This document shows, one piece after another, positions 16,373 through 22,580 of a stretch of 35,180 nucleotides of DNA. The stretch lies in NCBI GenBank assembly GCA_035647435.1, contig DASRNM010000083.1, positions 1 to 35,180 on the forward strand, read 5' to 3'. The position numbers and the translations under genes were made by a program. Origin of the DNA: JAAZFZ01 sp035647435 (GTDB lineage: Bacteria; Bacillota; Clostridia; Oscillospirales; Acutalibacteraceae). Every line of letters starts with the position of its first letter. Positions within the stretch are counted from its first letter, which is position 1. The notes beneath the pieces were generated by a model, which searched no databases, was not told where the DNA came from, and worked only from the letters and a program-made list of their open reading frames with translations.

Positions 16373-17389
16373 TTGAAGCTTAAGTCGATTTTTGCTAATG
16401 CAACGGTGATAATTCTTCTTATCGTCTCTTTAAGTGGCACTTTTGAGGTTTCAGGCATTAAGATAGATGGTAATATCTTAAACTCAGAGTGGGAAGGCAT
16501 ACCTAAGAATGCTTTGTTTGACACTAAAGAAAATTCAAATTGCAATGTCAATGCTGCGGTTTACAGATATGAAATTGATTATGACGATAATGCTATCTTT
16601 TTTGCAATAAAATGCATGTCAGAAGTCAATAGCGGTGAACTCGAGAATCATTTAAACGGTATTGAATTAAAAATCGACGGTGAGGATTTAATCAGAATTA
16701 CAGCGGATGAGACTTACATTTTTGATGACTATAAATATTCATGTGATGCTGCCTTCTCTCATGGTTTTGGTTTTCAGATTGAAATGCGTATCGGAATTAA
16801 GACTGATATGCGTGAAAATTATGATGTAACCATAAAAATCATTGATGAGTTTGGTAGCTTTTCTAATGAATATGATGTTGTGCTGATAGGGAAAAAAATA
16901 ATTGACAATGTGCATGATCAAACGTGTGCAACTAAAGTCGAACAGCCAAAAACTCAAGTTAAAAGTGCCTCGTCGACAGCAAATAATGAAAAGAAAAATA
17001 CAACACAAAAAATTACAACTACTGCAAAAAGTGAATATAAAACAACCGAAAAGCATACAATCAAAGACACTGCGAATAATACTAATGAAACAAAATGTAA
17101 AGCGGGAGCAACTAAGAATGTCAAAGGGCAGATAAGCAATGAAACGACTAAAAATGGGACATTCACTCAAACTGTACAAGAGAATCCAACTGACCGAAAC
17201 ATTGCAGGGGTTGTTTTAGATATTGATAATGATAACAATAAAACTGTTTGGCAAGCCTCAACAATGAAGCAAGCGATGATTGTTGTGGCTTTGCTCGTTA
17301 TAGGTTTTGCAATAAGGTTAGTTTTTATAGCGAAAAAGGTTGAGATTAAAGTCCCTTGCGCTGTAATGCGAACAAGTGAAGATAAATAA
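16373..17389 (+). CDS. Secreted, membrane-anchored protein with CBM9/DOMON-like domain and Thr/Lys-rich linker
   Basis: I do not recognise a named family. Four parts are visible in 338 residues. A signal-type hydrophobic N-terminus covers residues 1-27. A beta-rich domain at about 28-175 begins IDGNILNSEWEGIP, which resembles the start of CBM9/DOMON-like folds (IDGxxxExxW). A low-complexity linker at about 180-280 is rich in Thr, Lys, Asn and Glu. A transmembrane helix near 300-320 (AMIVVALLVIGFAIRLVFIA) is followed by a short basic tail. This predicts a wall-spanning surface protein anchored at its C-terminus. TTG start with GGGAGA. It follows uvrA by 40 bp on the same strand, so it may ride on the repair operon. 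Binding of a sugar is inference only. Confidence 0.7.
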   Translation: MKLKSIFANATVIILLIVSLSGTFEVSGIKIDGNILNSEWEGIPKNALFDTKENSNCNVNAAVYRYEIDYDDNAIFFAIKCMSEVNSGELENHLNGIELKIDGEDLIRITADETYIFDDYKYSCDAAFSHGFGFQIEMRIGIKTDMRENYDVTIKIIDEFGSFSNEYDVVLIGKKIIDNVHDQTCATKVEQPKTQVKSASSTANNEKKNTTQKITTTAKSEYKTTEKHTIKDTANNTNETKCKAGATKNVKGQISNETTKNGTFTQTVQENPTDRNIAGVVLDIDNDNNKTVWQASTMKQAMIVVALLVIGFAIRLVFIAKKVEIKVPCAVMRTSEDK

Positions 17390-17479
17390 GGGATATCCTT
17401 CAAAATGTCTTTTATATTGTTTAAAACATAGAATTTACATTTTAAAAAACAATATGTTGCTTATTTGTATTGACATAAT

Positions 17480-17539
17480 CCTTGTTGAGATGTAAATTTA
17501 AATATAATACTTACATTGAGGTTTAAATTTACAACAAGG
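17480..17539 (+). promoter_or_regulatory. Large palindrome around the plsY promoter and ribosome site
   Basis: GTAAATTTAAA (17492-17502) and its exact reverse complement TTTAAATTTAC (17522-17532) are flanked by a second matching pair, CCTTGTT (17480-17486) and AACAAGG (17533-17539). A TATAAT (17503-17508) lies in the centre, and the right arm overlaps the plsY ribosome site. A separate dyad, ATATTGTTT/AAACAATAT (17414-17422 and 17447-17455), lies upstream. It is probably an operator, or a hairpin if transcription starts upstream. Confidence 0.55.
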
Positions 17540-17551
17540 GATGGTAATGAA

Positions 17552-18166
17552 GTGCTTTATTTGGCAAGTATAACAATAGGTTATTTTTTGGGCAGCTTTA
17601 ATTTTGGGATTATTCTATCTAAAATCATTCATAAACAAGACATTCGTAAAATGGGCAGCGGAAATGCAGGGGCTACAAATGCTTTAAGGAATTTCGGGCC
17701 AGCATTTGCGATTCTTGTTTTCTTTTTTGATATGCTCAAAGGGGTTGCGGCAGTTTTGATAACGAAACTGTTTTACGGTGGTAACGACACTCTTTATCTT
17801 CTTGCCGGACTGTTTGCGGTTATAGGCCATCTGTACCCTATATATTATAAATTTAAAGGCGGCAAGGGCGTTGCGACGACATCGGGAGTGGTTATAATTG
17901 TAGAGCCCGTAGTTGCTTCGATTCTGTTTGGGATATTCTTTTTAATTTCTTTTGCAAGCAGATATATTTCCCTTGCATCTGTTTGCGCAATAACTCTTTA
18001 TCCAATTTTAGTTTACTTTATTTATGACAATTCAATTGAAAAAACAATATTTGCTGCAATAATAGCGTTGCTTGTCATTTTTAAGCATAGGTCAAACATT
18101 AGAAGACTGATTAAAGGTGAAGAAAACAAAATTAGCCTTAAAAGCAAGGGTAAAAATAAAAAATAA
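17552..18166 (+). CDS. plsY: Acyl-phosphate:glycerol-3-phosphate acyltransferase
   Basis: Integral membrane enzyme that transfers an acyl group from acyl-phosphate to glycerol 3-phosphate, the first step of phospholipid synthesis in most Gram-positives. It has about 204 residues and several hydrophobic helices. The signatures are GSGNAGATNALRNFG (active-site loop, about residues 37-50) and FKGGKGVATTSG (phosphate-binding loop, about 103-114). I start at the GTG at 17552, which follows AAGGGATGG by seven bases and places the first helix (LASITIGYFLGSFNFGIIL) at the N-terminus. The longer TTG start at 17516 lies within the upstream palindrome and has no ribosome site. The C-terminal tail is lysine-rich. 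Confidence 0.93.
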   Translation: MLYLASITIGYFLGSFNFGIILSKIIHKQDIRKMGSGNAGATNALRNFGPAFAILVFFFDMLKGVAAVLITKLFYGGNDTLYLLAGLFAVIGHLYPIYYKFKGGKGVATTSGVVIIVEPVVASILFGIFFLISFASRYISLASVCAITLYPILVYFIYDNSIEKTIFAAIIALLVIFKHRSNIRRLIKGEENKISLKSKGKNKK

Positions 18167-18179
18167 TATATCATATCTA

Positions 18180-18207
18180 AAGCGGCATTGAATGCCGCTT
18201 AATTTTT
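18180..18207 (+). terminator. Intrinsic terminator after plsY
   Basis: AAGCGGCATTGAATGCCGCTT (18180-18200) folds into a strong 9-bp stem with a tiny loop, followed by AATTTTT, 14 nt past the plsY stop. Confidence 0.9.
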
Positions 18208-18283
18208 ACTTTTAATTTGGTAATAGTTATTGTATAATAAAATTTATGGTATTTAAAACAACAATATGGAAAGGATGAAAGAA

Positions 18284-20023
18284 ATGAAAAACAAGCTTTT
18301 AAAGATTGCAGGGTTTTCTGCAGCTGCATATACAACGGCAGCTCTCTACAAATTGTACAAGAGAAACGTTGATGACACCGTCGGTCTAAGAAAAAAAGCT
18401 ATAAAAATGGCTAAGCTCTCTTTGCCTTTAGAAGAGAATTATTCTAACGGTGTTGCACTTACACCCCCTATGGGTTGGTCAAGCTGGAACACATTCAGAA
18501 ACAAAATTAATGAAGAGCTTATGATCGAAACGGCGCAAGCAATGAAAAACAGCGGTCTTTTGGATTTGGGTTATTGTTATCTTAATTTGGATGATTGCTG
18601 GCAGTCATCAATGAGAACAAATGACGGCAGGCTGCAAGGCGATTTGGTCAACTTTCCAAGCGGGATTGAAAGCCTTGTGCAAAAAATCAACGACATTGGT
18701 GTCAAGGTGGGGATATACTCGTCAAATGGAACTCTCACTTGTGAAGATATGCCTGCAAGCATGGGTTATGAAAAAATTGATGCAGAGACCTTTGTGCAAT
18801 GGGGGATTGAGTATTTTAAATATGATTTTTGCCACAATCTGCCCATGCCACTACTTGCACCTAAAATTGAAAAAATTTCAATCAGTAAGCTTGGCACAAA
18901 AGACGAAACCTTTTATTCACTTGAAGATGCTGTTTTTACCGGCGATGCAAGAATAATTGAAGATAAACATTTGGAGAGTGGTAAATATGTTATGGGGCTT
19001 TCATCAAATGCGGGCACAATCGAGTTTAATAACATTCAAGTTCAGCAGGCAGGTGAATATACCCTGACTTTCTATATTAAGAAGAAAAGCAATGCAAAAA
19101 AATATGCAGAAATTCAGGTAAATTCAAACGAGATTTATAAAACTGTTGTTCCTCCCACAAGGGCCTTTAGCCCTGACGGAAGGCATCAGGCCATAGTTAC
19201 CCTACAAAAGGGGATAAACAGTATTAAGATTTACAATCCGATAGCTTCAAGGCAAGACAGTGCCGCCTATCAATACACCCAAATGGGCAAATATTTAAAA
19301 CAGGCGACGAAGGAGTATTCTGAAAAAACTGGCAAGCCCGAAAAGCCGATTGTCTACTCAATATGTGAATGGGGCTTGAATATACCTTGGCGATGGGGCA
19401 AATACGCAGGGAATTTGTGGCGTACAACTCCCGATATAAAGGCTTTTTGGGCATCAATATTAGGCATATACGAGGTTAATATCAGGCTTTATAAATATGC
19501 TCAAGTTGGTGGGTGGAATGACCCTGACATGCTGGAAGTCGGCAATGGAAGCTTATCGTATGAGGAAAACAAGAGCCACTTCACTCTTTGGTGCATGATG
19601 GCGGCTCCGCTTATACTTGGCAACGATTTAAGACATTTTTTAAAAAAAGACGGAACAGCCGATGAAAACAATGAAACATTAAAAATTGTTAGCAATAAAG
19701 ACCTTATAGATATTGACCAGGACGAGCTTGGAATCCAATGCCGCAGGATAAAATCAAACGGTTATATGGATACACTCATAAAACCGCTCAAAGACAATGA
19801 GGTTGCTGTGTGCTTCTTCAACAAGGCGGATAGAGAGAAGGAGTTTTGCTTGAGAATCAATGAGGTTGCCAGCAAAATGTATGCTGATCTTCCGTTTAGC
19901 AGCGAGTATGAGATTTTTGACCTTTGGGACAAGACAACAACTGTAATTGAAGATGAAATAAATGCAAAAGTGCCTGCTCACGGTGTAGTAGCATACAGAA
20001 TAAAGGCAGCAAAACAGTCTTAA
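18284..20023 (+). CDS. GH27-family glycoside hydrolase (alpha-galactosidase-type) with inserted CBM6/35-like domain
   Basis: Retaining glycosidase of 579 residues, clan GH-D. The barrel opens with TPPMGWSSWNTF (about residue 63). The catalytic nucleophile is the Asp of YFKYDFCH (about residue 181) and the acid/base the second Asp of GGWNDPDMLEVGNG (about residue 411). Other barrel motifs are YLNLDDCWQ and MAAPLILGNDLRHF. A beta-sandwich C-terminal domain follows. Unusually, about 120 residues between the nucleophile strand and VYSICEWGLN form an extra beta-rich module (GKYVMGLSSNAGTIEFNNIQ, AGEYTLTFYI, VTLQKGINSIKIYNP), reading like CBM6/CBM35. The N-terminus has one hydrophobic stretch (IAGFSAAAYTTAALYKLY) that could anchor it to the membrane. 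The ATG at 18284 is preferred, with AAAGG nine bases upstream. The sugar is not certain. Confidence 0.87.
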   Translation: MKNKLLKIAGFSAAAYTTAALYKLYKRNVDDTVGLRKKAIKMAKLSLPLEENYSNGVALTPPMGWSSWNTFRNKINEELMIETAQAMKNSGLLDLGYCYLNLDDCWQSSMRTNDGRLQGDLVNFPSGIESLVQKINDIGVKVGIYSSNGTLTCEDMPASMGYEKIDAETFVQWGIEYFKYDFCHNLPMPLLAPKIEKISISKLGTKDETFYSLEDAVFTGDARIIEDKHLESGKYVMGLSSNAGTIEFNNIQVQQAGEYTLTFYIKKKSNAKKYAEIQVNSNEIYKTVVPPTRAFSPDGRHQAIVTLQKGINSIKIYNPIASRQDSAAYQYTQMGKYLKQATKEYSEKTGKPEKPIVYSICEWGLNIPWRWGKYAGNLWRTTPDIKAFWASILGIYEVNIRLYKYAQVGGWNDPDMLEVGNGSLSYEENKSHFTLWCMMAAPLILGNDLRHFLKKDGTADENNETLKIVSNKDLIDIDQDELGIQCRRIKSNGYMDTLIKPLKDNEVAVCFFNKADREKEFCLRINEVASKMYADLPFSSEYEIFDLWDKTTTVIEDEINAKVPAHGVVAYRIKAAKQS

Positions 20024-20038
20024 GCTCATTTTAAATTT

Positions 20039-20077
20039 ACCCCTTGCATATTTATTATGCAGGGGGTGTTTTGTTTT
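20039..20077 (+). terminator. Stem-loop after the GH27 gene that also buries the ylmC/ymxH ribosome site
   Basis: A 12-bp stem (20039-20050 with 20056-20067, one G-U) with a 5-nt loop is followed by GTTTTGTTTT. It can act as a terminator for the GH27 gene. The 3' arm contains GGGGG (20062-20066), the only good ribosome site for the TTG start at 20076. Confidence 0.75.
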
Positions 20078-20375
20078 GCAGTGTTGTATTACAGATATGA
20101 GAAACAAAGAAGTAATAAACAAAGAAAGTGGTTGTCGATTGGGGTTTGTCAATGATATTGAGGTCGATACTGGCTGTGGAAAGGTTATTGCAATTGTAAT
20201 TTATGGTAGGCCAAGATGCTTTGGAATTTTAGGTCGTGAGGACGATATAAGAATCAGGTGGGAGGATATAAGTGTAATCGGACCCGATACAATTCTTGTT
20301 TGCTGTAAGCCATGCGATCCTTACTCCAAAAGGAAAAAAAGAAAGTTCAATGCTTTTGACAGCTTTTTTAGGTAA
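20076..20375 (+). CDS. YlmC/YmxH family sporulation protein (PRC-barrel)
   Basis: Small protein of 99 residues with one PRC-barrel-like domain. Homologues in endospore formers are linked to sporulation, but the biochemical role is unknown. Family features are the N-terminal CxITDMRNKEVIN, GCRLGFVNDIEVD, GREDDIRIRWEDI and a hydrophobic ILVC end, here extended by a basic tail (DPYSKRKKRKFNAFDSFFR). I use the TTG at 20076 because the family begins with M-x-C-x-I a few residues before the RNK motif. GGGGGTG stands eight bases upstream, inside a stem-loop. The next in-frame ATG would remove conserved residues. It is monocistronic, ending at a terminator. Confidence 0.85.
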   Translation: MQCCITDMRNKEVINKESGCRLGFVNDIEVDTGCGKVIAIVIYGRPRCFGILGREDDIRIRWEDISVIGPDTILVCCKPCDPYSKRKKRKFNAFDSFFR

Positions 20376-20400
20376 AAACAGTGGCAGTACACATCAAAAA

Positions 20401-20432
20401 TAAAGGGCAGGGTTTTATCCCTGCCTTTCATT
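20401..20432. terminator. Bidirectional terminator between ymxH-like gene and the 55-residue spore gene
   Basis: AAAGGGCAGGG and CCCTGCCTTT form a stem with one bulged G and a TTTTAT loop, flanked by A-rich sequence on the left and T-rich sequence on the right. It sits between convergent genes. Confidence 0.85.
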
Positions 20433-20435
20433 TTG

Positions 20436-20603
20436 TTATTTTTGGTTTTCGTCAACCCAATTTTTGTTATGAACAACATTGTCGTCGTCAGGCATTGCAA
20501 CGTCGGTTTTGTTCTGCCTTTTGTCAGGCTGACTTATGGGTTGAGTAACAAATGCACCGGTCACTTTCGATTTGTCTCTACTATTGTTCGTTGGTTTTTT
20601 CAT
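20436..20603 (-). CDS. Small DUF3787-type spore protein (CDIF630_02480-like)
   Basis: A 55-residue frame easily missed because of its size. It begins MKKPTNNSRDKSKVTGAFVT and ends NVVHNKNWVDENQK. The pattern of an internal FVTQPISQP stretch and a terminal xxNWVDxNxK is what I recall for the short DUF3787 proteins, described as spore-surface proteins in Clostridioides. The ribosome site is strong: GAGGTG six bases before the ATG at 20603. The protein is hydrophilic, with no membrane segment or cysteine. It lies 48 bp after tspO on the same strand and ends at the bidirectional terminator. A plus-strand frame across the same bases lacks a ribosome site and is a shadow. Family call from memory, so moderate. 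Confidence 0.75.
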   Translation of the reverse strand: MKKPTNNSRDKSKVTGAFVTQPISQPDKRQNKTDVAMPDDDNVVHNKNWVDENQK

Positions 20604-20651
20604 AATGCTCACCTCAAGGTAAGTATTTGTATTTTGTCGCTGATTTAAACT

Positions 20652-21143
20652 TTATTTGTTTAACAAAAAAATTGAAAAATTGAGATATGCCGCAAAAGTT
20701 AACCATAAAAAGTACGGTACTTGTAGTATTGCTGCTTTTTTATCAATTTGCCAGAAAAACCTTATCATAACTATTACCATAATCCATAACACCATTAACC
20801 ATATAAATGAAAACAAATACATTTGCTTTGTAAAAAAGAAAAACGTCCATAAAAAATTAAAAATCAATTGTAGGAAGTAAAGTGAAAGGGCCCTCATTTT
20901 TAGCCATGAGTTAGATTTTAGAATGATATACGATGAAACACCCATCAGGGCATATAGAATTGTCCAAACTAAAGGAAAAACGAATGATGGCGGAGATAAA
21001 GGCGGGAGAATAAGAGTTTGATATAGCTCTGCGCTATTGGCGGTTGCTGAACCTGCTATAAATCCTGTTAATAACGGTATTGCCAAACATAAAGTAAAAG
21101 GAATAATTTGCTTCTTCAGGTTAAAGGTTTTACAAAATCTCAT
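20652..21143 (-). CDS. tspO: TspO/MBR family membrane protein
   Basis: Five-helix membrane protein of 163 residues, homologous to the mitochondrial benzodiazepine receptor. Bacterial members bind porphyrins and are implicated in tetrapyrrole or stress responses. Signature residues are LPPLSPPSFVFPLVWTILYA (loop and helix 2), QLIFNFLWTFFFF (helix 3) and the C-terminal PYFLWLTFAAYLNFSIFLLN with the WLxFAxYLN ligand-site motif. GGAGGG stands seven bases before the ATG at 21143. It is followed by the small spore gene. The family is certain; its physiological role here is not. Confidence 0.93.
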   Translation of the reverse strand: MRFCKTFNLKKQIIPFTLCLAIPLLTGFIAGSATANSAELYQTLILPPLSPPSFVFPLVWTILYALMGVSSYIILKSNSWLKMRALSLYFLQLIFNFLWTFFFFTKQMYLFSFIWLMVLWIMVIVMIRFFWQIDKKAAILQVPYFLWLTFAAYLNFSIFLLNK

Positions 21144-21235
21144 GGTTAATCCCTCCCCAAAATATATATGCGAAAAATAGAATGGTTATGAAAAACAGAG
21201 AGGTGTCTTTATAAATGCAAGTTTTCTTTAAAAAC

Positions 21236-21270
21236 ATCGTTTTTGTTAATTTTCAAATCGTTTTTGTTAA
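21236..21270 (+). repeat. Perfect 14-bp direct repeat with 21-bp period (LytTR-type operator candidate)
   Basis: ATCGTTTTTGTTAA occurs at 21236-21249 and again at 21257-21270. The repeat-to-repeat distance is 21 bp, two helical turns. That is the geometry used by LytTR response regulators such as AgrA, ComE and PlnC, which bind about 9-bp repeats with 12 bp between. The right copy ends 27 bp before a TATAAT. Confidence 0.6.
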
Positions 21271-21291
21271 ATATGTATTTTGAAACTAAAA

Positions 21292-21305
21292 ACATTATAT
21301 AATGT
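21292..21305 (+). promoter_or_regulatory. -10 box of the ABC cassette inside a perfect palindrome
   Basis: ACATTATATAATGT is a perfect 14-bp palindrome containing TATAAT (21298-21303). No consensus -35 stands at 16-18 nt, which fits an activator-dependent promoter fed by the direct repeats upstream. The remaining leader up to 21332 holds a GAGG ribosome site at 21324-21327. Confidence 0.5.
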
Positions 21306-21332
21306 AGCCAATCAGCTGGTAGTGAGGTTTTA

Positions 21333-21451
21333 ATGTATTTATTTTTTTAGTGACAATTGTGTTTTCGCTTCTGAATACTCTAAAACCGTTATACTGGTGT
21401 GATGTACGGGTTGACGATTATGGACTGGCTACTTATAAAGCAATCTATTAA
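21333..21451 (+). other. Possible 39-residue hydrophobic peptide gene interrupted at a T7 run
   Basis: GAGG followed by ATG (21333) gives only five codons before TAG (21348). The reading continues if the T7 run (21342-21348) is read one base back or is really T8. It would then encode a hydrophobic start (MYLFFLVTIVFSLLN) and a polar, aromatic tail (LKPLYWCDVRVDD, then YGLATYKAIY), ending TAA at 21451. Its place, behind a LytTR-like operator and just before a stem-loop and a bacteriocin-type ABC transporter, is where such peptides are encoded. An open frame of this size can arise by chance, and I know no family match. Candidate only. Confidence 0.3.
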
Positions 21452-21458
21452 TAAATCA

Positions 21459-21491
21459 TTAGGGAAACGGAAGTTATTCCTGTTCCCCTAA
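21459..21491 (+). terminator. Stem-loop between the candidate peptide and the ABC permease
   Basis: TTAGGG (21459-21464) pairs with CCCTAA (21486-21491), and GGAA pairs with TTCC at the top, with a small bulge and mismatch between and a GTTA loop. There is no T-run, so it may be a leaky attenuator or an mRNA processing/stability element that lowers expression of the transporter relative to the upstream frame. Confidence 0.45.
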
Positions 21492-21509
21492 ATTTAAGTT
21501 GGTGAAAAA

Positions 21510-22580
21510 TTGAAACTTATAAAATACTTGGTTGGGTTTTTGGTGTTGTTTTTAATAACATTATGTATAGGTGAGTTATATCAAATACATGCAACGGAAT
21601 TTCCTATTAACGATGTAGTTCGTATTCGCCTGCAAGAAGACGAGTCAAAAGCTGACATTTATTATTCACTTCAAGAAGCTGCAGTGTCCAACAATATTTC
21701 AGCGTATATTTCTGATGTTGACTTGGATTCATCTTTAACAAAAACTATTGTAAAAATTTATTGCTCAGATGAACAAGCTAAGAGTGAACTTAAAGATACA
21801 TATTCGATATTTCCCGGTAGTTACGATAGTGTTTTTTTATCAACAACAGATATCAGCATCGGAGAAATTAAGGATTATCCTAATGATGACAGAGAGATTA
21901 ATATATTTTTAGCAGGGAATCTTCATTGCAAGCAAGAGTTTGTTGATAATATTAGCGGCGACTTTAATATTATTTCACAAATAATAAGCGATAAAAACGA
22001 AAGTTTTTATACCACAAAATCATTTATAGTTCAATCTGTGTTATGGGCTTTTGCTTGCACTATTTTGGCGGCAATCGGTTTATATGAAGCAATAATGAAA
22101 AAAAGAGAAATTGCAGTAAAATATTCGCTTGGTGACAGCCTCTTTGTTATTTATTTGAAAAACATATTTATCGATTCTCTAATATTTTTAGCCATTTTTG
22201 TCACCATCTTATTTGCCTTGTCAAAGTACACGAATTCATTTTTTTCATGGAGAGTATCACTTGTTATGTTTGCGATATTTCTCGTTGTAAATTGTGTTTC
22301 TATGCTTCCAATGCTTAAAGTCAGAATCAAAAAAGCATTTGCTGCAATGAGTGAATCGGGTTCTTTGTTATCTTCAAGCTATGCACTTAAGATTATTTCT
22401 TGCGTGTTAACTGTGATTGTAACGGCGAGTTGTTTTGGGCTTATTTCCGAAGTTATAACCGCAAAGAAACAAAGCAGCTTTTTTGAAGAATACAGAGAAT
22501 ACAAATACATTGAAATGGTGCCATCAAGTGTAACCGAAATGGATAGTGTTTCATCTGCATGGAATGAAAGCGAATATTGA
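21510..22580 (+). CDS. Lactococcin-972-type ABC permease, N-terminal half (DUF1430-like)
   Basis: First half of a bacteriocin-associated integral membrane protein; 356 residues. An N-terminal helix (YLVGFLVLFLITLCIG) is followed by an extracytoplasmic domain of about 150 residues, then four more helices (SVLWAFACTILAAIGLYEA; IFIDSLIFLAIFVTILFAL; VSLVMFAIFLVVNCVSMLP; IISCVLTVIVTASCFGLIS). Family proteins are about 650-700 residues with a second outer domain and three more helices, which here lie in the next frame. The reading ends at TGA just after helix five. TTG start with GGTGA nearby. Together with the ATPase it probably exports or resists a peptide. The split may be a frameshift. Confidence 0.75.
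   Translation: MKLIKYLVGFLVLFLITLCIGELYQIHATEFPINDVVRIRLQEDESKADIYYSLQEAAVSNNISAYISDVDLDSSLTKTIVKIYCSDEQAKSELKDTYSIFPGSYDSVFLSTTDISIGEIKDYPNDDREINIFLAGNLHCKQEFVDNISGDFNIISQIISDKNESFYTTKSFIVQSVLWAFACTILAAIGLYEAIMKKREIAVKYSLGDSLFVIYLKNIFIDSLIFLAIFVTILFALSKYTNSFFSWRVSLVMFAIFLVVNCVSMLPMLKVRIKKAFAAMSESGSLLSSSYALKIISCVLTVIVTASCFGLISEVITAKKQSSFFEEYREYKYIEMVPSSVTEMDSVSSAWNESEY

Noticed and set aside
16739..17179. 146-residue minus-strand frame
   Set aside because: Lies wholly inside the plus-strand surface-protein gene. It mirrors the Thr/Lys-rich linker as hydrophobic and Cys/Phe-rich sequence and has no ribosome site.
17470..17508. TTGACA (17470-17475) paired with TATAAT (17503-17508) as a plsY promoter
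   Set aside because: The spacer is 27 nt, too long for sigma-A. The TATAAT may still be used with another -35 or an activator.
19754..20152. 132-residue minus-strand frame
   Set aside because: Antisense to the GH27 end and the ymxH-like gene; no ribosome site and no family features.
20433..20648. 71-residue plus-strand frame over the small spore gene
   Set aside because: No ribosome site; the opposite strand has a strong one and a recognisable product.
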